Source: Planctomycetales bacterium 4484_123 | GTDB taxonomy: Bacteria > Planctomycetota > Phycisphaerae > SM23-33 | Assembly (NCBI GenBank): GCA_002049885.1 | Contig: MVCS01000078.1 | Location: forward strand, 1 to 6,612 | DNA: 6,612 bases | Direction of reading: 5' to 3' | Shown here: positions 1 through 5,300 of the stretch, in pieces | Layout: the number at the start of each line of letters is the position of its first letter | How positions within the stretch are numbered: the first letter of the stretch is position 1 | Program-made: the position numbers and the translations under genes | The notes under the pieces: model-generated | What the model saw: the letters and a program-made list of their open reading frames with translations, nothing else | Database searches by the model: none | What the model was told of the DNA's origin: nothing

Positions 1-47
1 GGCTGGTGCTGGAGACGCTGCGGCGCTCCGGGGTGCTCCAGCCTTGA
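1..47 (+). CDS. 3' end of an upstream protein-coding gene (partial)
   Basis: Read in the frame whose first full codon begins at base 3, this gives LVLETLRRSGVLQP followed by TGA at 45-47. Every codon before the stop except CCT ends in G or C, which matches the third-position bias of the well-supported genes in the window. The other two forward frames give less protein-like Trp/Cys/Gly-rich or Ala/Gly-rich readings. The fragment is too short to assign a family, and nothing about its function can be said. The next recognisable + strand terminator lies about 240 bases downstream, so the transcript may have a long 3' tail or another unit may intervene. Confidence 0.5.
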   Translation, partial: LVLETLRRSGVLQP

Positions 48-286
48 GGGGCCTTGGAGGGCAGGGCGGGCCGGTCCAGGCTGGACGTGGTTGGCTTAAC
101 TCGTTAGCCTTGAGCATTTTACGCAAGCGATCGCGGCCGGCTGGGGCCGTTCCGGTCCCCTTGGGCGCCACCAGGGACGATCCCGCGGCCGGGGGCGGCA
201 CATTTGGCCTAAGGTTTTGTCGGAGAGGGCCTTGCGCTAACACCCGCGGGCCGACCGGCACGAATTGGCGGAAAACCGCCTCTGGG
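48..286. other. Gene-free, hairpin-rich intergenic segment
   Basis: I see no credible coding frame here. The one open frame (TTG at 44 to TAG at 388) reads as Gly/Pro/Arg-rich sequence with no family resemblance and runs through the terminator. The segment holds an AT-richer patch at about 91-125, an imperfect inverted repeat at 93-109, a GTCCC/GGGAC hairpin at 155-178 extended by TGG/CCA, two copies of CGCGGCCGG (132-140 and 184-192), and a perfect hairpin GGCGG-AAAA-CCGCC at 267-280. It could be a long 3' untranslated region, a small RNA gene or decayed sequence; the sequence alone does not decide. Confidence 0.5.
93..109. promoter_or_regulatory. Imperfect inverted repeat, possible operator or hairpin
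   Basis: The sequence GGCTTAACTCGTTAGCC contains the arms TAAC (97-100) and GTTA (103-106) around a 2-base centre, flanked by GGC and GCC with one unpaired T. It lies in one of the few AT-rich patches of a GC-rich region, which is typical of a protein-binding site or promoter surroundings. A 2-base loop makes it a poor RNA hairpin, so a DNA operator is the more natural reading, but no cognate regulator is encoded in this window. Confidence 0.25.
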
Positions 287-307
287 GGCCCTGAAGGGCC
301 GTTTTTT
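287..307 (+). terminator. Intrinsic terminator upstream of the GH35 gene
   Basis: A stem GGCCC (287-291) / GGGCC (296-300) closes a TGAA tetraloop and is followed by G and six T residues (302-307). Another perfect hairpin, GGCGG-AAAA-CCGCC, sits just upstream at 267-280. It probably ends transcription arriving from the left and isolates the GH35 gene from readthrough. The 5-bp stem is short but fully GC. AAAAC (272-276) could also pair with GTTTT (301-305), so the two hairpins may compete or stack. Confidence 0.65.
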
Positions 308-308
308 G

Positions 309-337
309 TTGCCATGCTGCCTCCCGGGCAATACACT
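309..337 (+). promoter_or_regulatory. Putative sigma-70 promoter for the GH35 gene
   Basis: TTGCCA (309-314, five of six matches to TTGACA) is followed after exactly 17 bases by TACACT (332-337, four of six matches to TATAAT). It starts right after the upstream terminator and would give a leader of roughly 55 bases before the ATG at 400. Position and spacing are good; the -10 element is only moderate, and promoter consensus in this lineage is assumed to be sigma-70-like. Confidence 0.4.
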
Positions 338-399
338 ATGGGTTATCCTGCTGGAACAGGCTCAATCTGCGACGGTCCCATCGATTAGGGGATGAAGGC

Positions 400-3069
400 A
401 TGCCAACGGTCCGCTATGACGACCGCAGCCTGCTCGTGGATGACGAGCGCATCTGGCTGACCAGCGGTTCCATACACTACTTCCGGGTTCCCAACGAGTT
501 GTGGCGGGACCGCCTGCTGAAGGCCAGGCGAGCCGGGCTGAACTGCATCGAGACCTACGTCGCCTGGAACGTCCATGAGACCCAGCAGGGCCAATGGGAC
601 TTCAGCGGCGACCGGGACTTGCGCGAGTTCATCGCCCAGGCCGGCGAGCTGGGCTTGTACGTCATCCTCCGGCCCGGGCCGTACATCTGCGCCGAGTGGG
701 ACTTCGGCGGGCTGCCGCCGTACTTGGCCGCCCGTAGCAGCGTGGCCTACCGGACCACCAATGCCACCTACATGCATTACTTCGACAGGTACCTCGCCCA
801 GGCGCTGTCGCGCGTGGCGGACCTCCAGGTCACCCGCGGCGGGAACATAATTCTCATCCAGAACGAAAACGAATACTACCACACCACGGTGCCCGAGCGG
901 CTTAACTATTGTGAGTTCATCAATCAACTCTTTCGCCGCGCCGGCTTCGAGATTCCCATCATCACCTGCAACGGCCTGACCGAGCCGCGGATACCCGAGA
1001 CCGTCGAGTGCGTGAATGCCTGGGCCGACGCGGTGCACCAGCTCAAGCGGCTCCGCAGCCGCCAGAGCGATGCCTTCATGCTGGTCACGGAGTTCTGGGT
1101 GGGCTGGTACGACTGGTGGGGAGGGCAGCACCATGCCAAGGACGCCCGCGAGTGCGCCCGGCGGGCGTTGGAGATCCTCGGCTGTGGCAGCCAGTTCAAC
1201 TATTACATGTGGCATGGCGGCACCAACTTCGGCTTCTGGGGCAGCCGGCTGGCCGTTCACGACTGGGCCTACCAGACCACCAGCTACGACTACGACGCCC
1301 CGCTGGCGGAGGGCGGCGGGCTTACCCGCAAGTATTACCTGACCAAGTTGGTCAACATGCTCTCGACGTACTTCGGGCATGTCTTCGCCCAGGGGCGGAT
1401 GGAGGGCCCCGGGGTGACGGTGCACAGCGGCACGGGGGTGTTGGGCTGCGCCGGGCCGGAGGGCCAGATGGCCGTTATCACCAACAGCGGGCGGGACGAC
1501 GTGACGGCGGCGAGTGTTTCCCTGCCCGATGGCAAGCAGCTTGAGGTCTCCCTCGAGCCGCTGGGGGCGGTGGCGATTCCGGTGGGGGTCCGGCTGGGCC
1601 CGGAGACGGTGCTGGACTATGCCAACCTCATGCCGCTGGGTCTGTTCGGTGAGGCCAGTCAGCACCTGGTGCTGCACGGGCCGGCCGGGTGGGACGGGCG
1701 GGTCAGCATCAACGGCAAGGAGCTGCGGGCCACCGTCCCCGCTGAGGACCGGCCCGTGCTGCTGGAGCAGGGCGACCTGCGAATTGTGATCCTCAACAGC
1801 GACCTGGCCCAGCGGACCTGGGAGGTGGACGGCACGCTGGTGATGGGGCCGGAGTTCGTGGGCCTGACGCCCGAGGACGTGCAGCTCGGCCGGCACGGCC
1901 GCTACAGCCTGCTGAGCCCGGACGGGAAGTTCACGGACAGGAAGCACAAGGTCGCCCCCCGTCGCAAGCCGGCGCCGCCGAAGTTGACGCCCTTCGCCCG
2001 CCTGTGTGTTTGTGACGAGCCCATCAACGCCGAGCTGACCTGGCGGAAGCTGGACCGGCCCAAGGACCTGGCCGGGGTGGGCATCGACCACGGCTACGGC
2101 TGGTACCGGGTGGTGGTGGACAGCCCGCGGGCCATGACGCGTCGGCTGTTCCTGCCGGACTGCGAGGACCGCGCGGCGGTGTACGTCAACGGTCAGTTCG
2201 TGGGCGTCTGGGGCCGGGGGCCCGAGGCCGTCCGCCAGCCGATGCCGGCCAGGTTCAAGCGCGGGCCCAACGAGCTGGTCTTCCTGCTGGACAACCTGGG
2301 GCGGGTGAACTTCGGGCCGAAGTTGGGTCAGCGCAAGGGACTGTTCGGCCAGGTCTGGGAGGCCAAGCCGCTACGGCTGAAGAAGTTCAGGCTGCGAGAG
2401 GGCGGGGACTTCTCCCGCCGGATGATCCCGCGGATGATGACCCATCTGCTGGGGCAACTGGAGTCGCTTCCCCTGCACACGGCGGAGGTGTCCTTCAACC
2501 TTCCGACGCTCTGTCCGGTGCACTTTTCCTACGCCGAGTTGCCGCACCACCTTGTCGTTCTCTGCAACGGCCGGCAGGCGGGATTCCTGCCGGACAGCGG
2601 CGGCTACGGCGACCTGACGCTGGGCAACGAGCTGAAGCGCGGCTCCAACAGCCTGAAGCTGCTGGTGTGGGGCCAGCTTGAGCCGAAGGAGCTGGAACGA
2701 ATCAAGCTGCACCTGCTGGTGGAATCGGTCACGGCCAAGGGGGCGTGGTGGTATCGGCCCTGGGCGCTGCCCGGCGGGCCTGGCCGGGTGGTGGGCAAGG
2801 GCCTGCCGGCGTGGTACCGCTGTAGCTTCAAGTACGACAGGGCGGTGGAGCTGCCGCTGTTCCTGCGGATCAGCGGGGCCAGGAAGGGCCAGATCTATCT
2901 CAACCGCCACAACGTGGGGCGGTTCTGGAATCTGGGCCCCCAGGAGTATTACTATCTGCCCGAGCCGTGGCTCCAGGAAGAGAACGAACTGCTGATCTTC
3001 GAGGAGCAGGGCCAGACGCCTTCCGGCAGCCGGCTGGTGTACCGGCCCATGGGGCCGTACCGCCCGTGA
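400..3069 (+). CDS. Glycoside hydrolase family 35 beta-galactosidase
   Basis: This 889-aa protein is a retaining exo-beta-galactosidase of family GH35, predicted to cleave terminal beta-galactose from oligosaccharides or glycoconjugates. The N-terminal TIM barrel (about residues 8-330) opens with SGSIHYFRVPNELWRDRL (22-39) and ETYVAWNVHE (51-60). The acid/base glutamate is expected at E158 in IQNENEY and the nucleophile at E231 in TEFWVGWYDWWG; YYMWHGGTNFG (268-278) and YDYDAP (296-301) are also family hallmarks. Downstream lie at least three beta-sandwich segments with galactose-binding-like motifs: VYVNGQFVGVWGRG (594-607 region), VLCNGRQAGF (720-729) and QIYLNRHNVGRFWNLG (831-846). The ATG at 400 is preceded by AGGGG about 8 bases upstream. 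No signal peptide or membrane segment is visible, so a cytoplasmic location is inferred; an unconventional or misannotated start is unlikely because the barrel motifs begin by residue 20. It appears monocistronic. The substrate could be lactose-like, plant galactan or host glycan; this cannot be told from sequence. Confidence 0.96.
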   Translation: MPTVRYDDRSLLVDDERIWLTSGSIHYFRVPNELWRDRLLKARRAGLNCIETYVAWNVHETQQGQWDFSGDRDLREFIAQAGELGLYVILRPGPYICAEWDFGGLPPYLAARSSVAYRTTNATYMHYFDRYLAQALSRVADLQVTRGGNIILIQNENEYYHTTVPERLNYCEFINQLFRRAGFEIPIITCNGLTEPRIPETVECVNAWADAVHQLKRLRSRQSDAFMLVTEFWVGWYDWWGGQHHAKDARECARRALEILGCGSQFNYYMWHGGTNFGFWGSRLAVHDWAYQTTSYDYDAPLAEGGGLTRKYYLTKLVNMLSTYFGHVFAQGRMEGPGVTVHSGTGVLGCAGPEGQMAVITNSGRDDVTAASVSLPDGKQLEVSLEPLGAVAIPVGVRLGPETVLDYANLMPLGLFGEASQHLVLHGPAGWDGRVSINGKELRATVPAEDRPVLLEQGDLRIVILNSDLAQRTWEVDGTLVMGPEFVGLTPEDVQLGRHGRYSLLSPDGKFTDRKHKVAPRRKPAPPKLTPFARLCVCDEPINAELTWRKLDRPKDLAGVGIDHGYGWYRVVVDSPRAMTRRLFLPDCEDRAAVYVNGQFVGVWGRGPEAVRQPMPARFKRGPNELVFLLDNLGRVNFGPKLGQRKGLFGQVWEAKPLRLKKFRLREGGDFSRRMIPRMMTHLLGQLESLPLHTAEVSFNLPTLCPVHFSYAELPHHLVVLCNGRQAGFLPDSGGYGDLTLGNELKRGSNSLKLLVWGQLEPKELERIKLHLLVESVTAKGAWWYRPWALPGGPGRVVGKGLPAWYRCSFKYDRAVELPLFLRISGARKGQIYLNRHNVGRFWNLGPQEYYYLPEPWLQEENELLIFEEQGQTPSGSRLVYRPMGPYRP

Positions 3070-3078
3070 CCGACCCGA

Positions 3079-3104
3079 CGGCAGGCGCGTGCCGATTTTC
3101 GTTT
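3079..3104 (+). terminator. Weak intrinsic terminator after the GH35 gene
   Basis: A stem CGGCA (3079-3083) / TGCCG (3090-3094) with the 6-base loop GGCGCG is followed by ATTTTCGTTT. It lies just past the GH35 stop codon on the same strand. The stem is only 5 bp and the T-run is broken, so termination may be partial. Confidence 0.45.
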
Positions 3105-3131
3105 GAAAGGACGCTTCGTTTCTGATAGAAG
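3103..3131 (+). promoter_or_regulatory. Putative sigma-70 promoter for the HU-family gene
   Basis: TTGAAA (3103-3108, five of six to consensus) is followed after 17 bases by TAGAAG (3126-3131, four of six). It overlaps the T-rich tail of the preceding terminator. The predicted leader of about 110 bases contains short inverted repeats, including GCGAC/GTCGC at 3152-3164 and CTTGC/GCAAG at 3149-3180, which might serve in regulation. A second -35-like TTGACT at 3145-3150 has no good -10 partner. Confidence 0.35.
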
Positions 3132-3248
3132 GCCCCGGGAAGAGTTGACTTGCGACGTCGTCGCTGCATGTCCAGGCAAGCCGACGCTGATCGTGTCGTT
3201 GTTTGAGTCTCCAGCCTTCTCTGGCAAGCGAATGGGAAGGGGCAGCTC

Positions 3249-3602
3249 ATGCATACGGTGACCAAGAAGGAACTCATCGACCGCATCGCCGAGAGCACGG
3301 GGATGAAGCACGTGCAGGTCAAGAAGGTCGTGCAGGGCTTCTTGGACGCGGTCATCGAGGAGCTCAGCAGGGGCAACCGGCTGGAGTTCCGCGACTTCGG
3401 CGTTTTCGAGGTCCGCCAACGCAAGGCCCGCACCGCTCAGAACCCCAAGACCATGGAAAAGGTCCACGTGCCGGCCAAGCGGACGGTGCGCTTCAAGGCT
3501 GGCCGGCTGATGAAGCAGAGGCTCCAGCCGCCCGAGCCGCCGGCCCCGGCCGAGCCGCCGTCGGCCCCGGCCCCCGAGCCGCCGGGCGGGGGCATGCCCT
3601 GA
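3249..3602 (+). CDS. HU/IHF-family DNA-binding protein with Pro-rich C-terminal tail
   Basis: This 117-aa protein is a histone-like nucleoid protein that should bind and bend DNA as a dimer. Residues 1-91 form the HU/IHF fold: two N-terminal helices (TKKELIDRIAEST, then VKKVVQGFLDAVIEEL), the strand motif NRLEFRDFGVFEVR (43-56), the arm RKARTAQNPKT (58-68) with the DNA-intercalating proline expected at P66, and the closing RFKAGRLMKQRL (81-92). Ordinary HU and IHF subunits are about 90-100 aa; here a 25-residue tail of Pro, Ala, Glu and Gly follows and is probably disordered. The ATG at 3249 has a strong GGGAAGGGG ribosome binding site (3234-3242), 6 bases upstream. The neighbouring GH35 gene gives no functional link. 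HU and IHF subunits cannot be separated confidently from this sequence. The tail might tune DNA condensation or partner binding, which is an inference. Confidence 0.95.
   Translation: MHTVTKKELIDRIAESTGMKHVQVKKVVQGFLDAVIEELSRGNRLEFRDFGVFEVRQRKARTAQNPKTMEKVHVPAKRTVRFKAGRLMKQRLQPPEPPAPAEPPSAPAPEPPGGGMP
3534..3592 (+). repeat. Degenerate in-frame tandem repeat coding the HU tail
   Basis: GAGCCGCCG occurs three times, at 3534, 3552 and 3576, and CGGCCCCGGCC occurs at 3541-3551 and 3562-3572. The units are about 18 and 24 bases, followed by a partial third, and all keep the reading frame. They encode EPPAPA (96-101), EPPSAPAP (102-109) and EPPGGG (110-115). This arrangement looks like local duplication that lengthened the tail. 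Confidence 0.7.
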
Positions 3603-3628
3603 ACCCACTCGGCGGGCCCGGAGGACCG

Positions 3629-3730
3629 ATGACCGCCGTCGCTGTGGCGGGTGACTCGTCGCTTGTGCCGGCGAGGGGTCCGGCCCGTGTGGTCGGATCG
3701 ATGCGGCTGGAAACATTGGGCGAGCGTTGA
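3629..3730 (+). CDS. Possible 33-aa small ORF downstream of the HU gene
   Basis: An ATG at 3629 is preceded by GGAGG (3620-3624) with a 4-base gap and reads MTAVAVAGDSSLVPARGP and onward to TGA at 3728-3730. It starts 26 bases after the HU stop and ends 56 bases before a strong terminator, so it would sit in the same transcript. The peptide matches no family I recognise, has no membrane segment and is Ala/Val/Arg-rich, as chance ORFs in GC-rich DNA often are. The ribosome binding site is the only positive sign. Confidence 0.2.
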   Translation: MTAVAVAGDSSLVPARGPARVVGSMRLETLGER

Positions 3731-3786
3731 GCATGCAGGAGCCGCACCGGTAGGTTTCCCGCTCGGGGAGGCTCGCCGGTCAGTGC

Positions 3787-3817
3787 AGCGGCAAGCCGTC
3801 GGGCTGGCCGCTTTTTT
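3787..3817 (+). terminator. Strong intrinsic terminator ending the HU transcript
   Basis: The hairpin has outer arms AGCGGC (3787-3792) and GCCGCT (3807-3812), one A/G mismatch, inner arms AGCC (3794-3797) and GGCT (3802-3805), and the tetraloop GTCG. It is followed by a run of six T residues (3812-3817). It lies 184 bases after the HU stop codon on the same strand. On the - strand the hairpin is not followed by T residues, so it should not terminate the converging aminotransferase gene. Confidence 0.8.
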
Positions 3818-3886
3818 GGTGCTGTGGTCCTGTGGGCCGGCCGGGCCGTTCTCGCCGCCCTCCAGGTGCCCAGGGAGCGTTGAGCC

Positions 3887-5074
3887 TCAGCCGGTGAGCA
3901 TCTCTTCCAGGCGGTCCAGGCCCTTGTCGATCTGCTCGATGCCGGTGGCGAAGGAGAGCCTGACGCAGTTGTCGGCCCCGAAGGCCACGCCCGGCACCAG
4001 GGCGACCTTGGCCGTCTGGAGGCAGGCCCTGGCGAAGTCCAACGAGCCGGTGACCTCCACCTCGCCGAAGGTCCGCCCGTAGTGGGCTGAGACGTCCGGG
4101 AAGCAGTAGAACGCCCCGGTGGGCTGGACGCAGCGGACTCCCTCGATGGCCTCCAGCCGCTGGTGCATGTGTCGCCCGCGCCGCTCGAACTCCTGCCGCA
4201 TGGCCTCCACGGCTGCTGGTGCGTCCTGGTGGGTGTAGGCCGCCAGGGCGCCGGCCTGGGCGAAGCTGACCGGGTTGGTGACCTGATGGGAGGCCATCGT
4301 GGCCATGGCCTTGACGACCTCCTTGGGGCCGGCCGCCCAGCCCAGTCGCCAGCCGGTCATGGCGAAGGTCTTGGACAGGCCGTTGATGGTCAGCGTCCTG
4401 TCCGTCAGGCGCTCGTCCAGGGCGGCGAAGCTGACGAACTTCGTCTGGCCGTACACCAGCTTCTCGTAGATCTCGTCGGAGAGGACCACCAGGTCGGTCT
4501 GGAGCACGGCCCGTGCCAGGTCGGCCAGTTCCTCCGGGCTGTAGGTCACGCCGGTGGGGTTGCAGGGGCTGTTGAGCACCAGGGCCTTGGCGCCGTCGGC
4601 GTGGGCGAGGATGTCATCGGGGGTGATCTTGAAGCCCTTTTCCGGCCCGGCCGGGAGGAAGACGGGCTGGCCGCCGGCGAGCTTGACCTGCTCGGGGTAA
4701 CTGACCCAGTAGGGCGAGGGGATGAGCACCTTCTCGCCCGGTTCCAGCAATACCTGGAAGGCATTGTACAGGGCGTGCTTTCCGCCGAAGGTCAGCAGGA
4801 CCTGTTCGGGTGAGTAGTCCAGGCTGTTCTCTCGCTTGAGCTTCTCGGCGATGGCGGCCTTGAGTTCGCCGGCCTTGGCCGGGGTGTACTTGGTGTCCCC
4901 GGCGTCCAGGGCCGCCTTGGCCGCGTCCTTGATGAACGCTGGCGTGTCGAAGTCCGGCTCGCCGGCGCCGAAGCCCACCACGTCGATGCCACGTGCCTGC
5001 ATCTGCTTGGCCCGCGAGGTCACCTCGATCGTGACGCTGGGGTTGACCGTCCTGATTCGCTCGCAAAGCTCCAT
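3887..5074 (-). CDS. Class I PLP-dependent aminotransferase (aspartate aminotransferase-like)
   Basis: This 395-aa, full-length fold-type I aminotransferase resembles the aspartate aminotransferase Ib group (Thermus/Bacillus type). It transfers an amino group between an amino acid, probably aspartate or a related one, and 2-oxoglutarate in the cytoplasm. Visible features are GAGEPDFDTP (36-45), GGKHALYN (97-104; this lysine helps bind acidic substrates in the Thermus enzyme), SPYWVSYPE (120-128), NSPCNPTG (168-175), SDEIY with D200 contacting the PLP ring nitrogen, SKTFAMTGWRLGW (234-246) with the Schiff-base lysine K235, and VRLSFA (371-376) with R372 for the alpha-carboxylate. The ATG at 5074 has GGGAGG 4 bases upstream (5079-5084 on the complementary strand). 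The substrate could instead be prephenate or an aromatic amino acid, as some family members are bifunctional. No clear terminator is seen downstream. Confidence 0.95.
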   Translation of the reverse strand: MELCERIRTVNPSVTIEVTSRAKQMQARGIDVVGFGAGEPDFDTPAFIKDAAKAALDAGDTKYTPAKAGELKAAIAEKLKRENSLDYSPEQVLLTFGGKHALYNAFQVLLEPGEKVLIPSPYWVSYPEQVKLAGGQPVFLPAGPEKGFKITPDDILAHADGAKALVLNSPCNPTGVTYSPEELADLARAVLQTDLVVLSDEIYEKLVYGQTKFVSFAALDERLTDRTLTINGLSKTFAMTGWRLGWAAGPKEVVKAMATMASHQVTNPVSFAQAGALAAYTHQDAPAAVEAMRQEFERRGRHMHQRLEAIEGVRCVQPTGAFYCFPDVSAHYGRTFGEVEVTGSLDFARACLQTAKVALVPGVAFGADNCVRLSFATGIEQIDKGLDRLEEMLTG

Positions 5075-5096
5075 GATGCCTCCCGTGAATCGTTGG

Positions 5097-5115
5097 CCGG
5101 CTCGTGGTCAGCCGG
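5097..5115 (-). promoter_or_regulatory. Hairpin in the aminotransferase leader
   Basis: CCGGCT (5097-5102) and AGCCGG (5110-5115) form a perfect 6-bp stem around a 7-base loop. It would lie in the predicted leader RNA, between the expected transcription start near 5120 and the ribosome binding site at 5079-5084. It may stabilise the 5' end; there is no T-run, so it is not a terminator. Confidence 0.3.
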
Positions 5116-5126
5116 TCAGGCCCATC

Positions 5127-5154
5127 ACCATACCGGGGGCGCGTGATTTGTCAA
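5127..5154 (-). promoter_or_regulatory. Sigma-70-like promoter for the aminotransferase gene
   Basis: On the - strand a perfect TTGACA (5149-5154) is followed after 16 bases by TATGGT (5127-5132, four of six to TATAAT). Transcription would start near 5120, leaving a leader of about 45 bases to the ATG at 5074. This is the best promoter match in the window. Confidence 0.6.
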
Positions 5155-5250
5155 ACGGCGTCGTCGGCCGGCAGGCGGGCAGTGGTGAGCGGCGCAGGTT
5201 CGTCGCCAGCAGGCGAGCCCCTGTGCCCAGAAAGCTCCCGGCCAGACGGA

Positions 5251-5279
5251 TCGACTTTGCCCTCCCGTGCGTCTAACAT
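5251..5279 (+). promoter_or_regulatory. Putative promoter for the DUF3160 gene
   Basis: TCGACT (5251-5256, four of six) is followed after 17 bases by TAACAT (5274-5279, four of six). The predicted start near 5286 would leave a short leader of about 15 bases, just covering the GGAGG ribosome binding site at 5290-5294. Spacing is ideal but both elements are only moderate matches. Confidence 0.35.
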
Positions 5280-5300
5280 GCCGGTGACTGGAGGACGACC

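Noticed and set aside
44..388. 114-codon open frame from TTG before the GH35 gene
   Set aside because: It overlaps the end of the upstream gene, runs through two hairpins and the intrinsic terminator, has no ribosome binding site and reads as Gly/Pro/Arg-rich chance sequence.
385..2091. 568-codon open frame on the - strand opposite the GH35 gene
   Set aside because: It lies wholly opposite a gene with clear GH35 catalytic motifs. The translation is low-complexity, rich in Pro, Gly, His, Gln and Val, with no family motif; long antisense frames are expected in GC-rich genes.
3145..3173. TTGACT as the -35 of the HU promoter
   Set aside because: No acceptable -10 lies 16-18 bases downstream (bases there read CATGTCCA). 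The TTGAAA/TAGAAG pair at 3103-3131 is a better match.
400..3602. GH35 and HU genes as one operon
   Set aside because: The 179-base gap holds a terminator-like hairpin and a promoter-like pair, and the functions are unrelated.
2952..3734. 260-codon open frame on the - strand across the GH35 end, the HU gene and spacers
   Set aside because: It spans two well-supported + strand genes and their intergenic regions, with no ribosome binding site or recognisable domain.
3787..3886. Terminator for the aminotransferase gene on the - strand
   Set aside because: The hairpin at 3787-3812 is not followed by T residues on the - strand, and the GC palindrome near 3836-3849 also lacks a T-run.
3651..4082. 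143-codon + strand open frame over the HU terminator and the aminotransferase 3' end
   Set aside because: It reads through the strong terminator at 3787-3817 and into the opposite strand of the aminotransferase gene; its sequence is Arg/Ser/Pro-rich without motifs.
4163..4813. 216-codon + strand open frame opposite the aminotransferase
   Set aside because: It is a shadow of a gene with all PLP-enzyme motifs; the translation is Gly/Val/His/Leu-rich and not protein-like.
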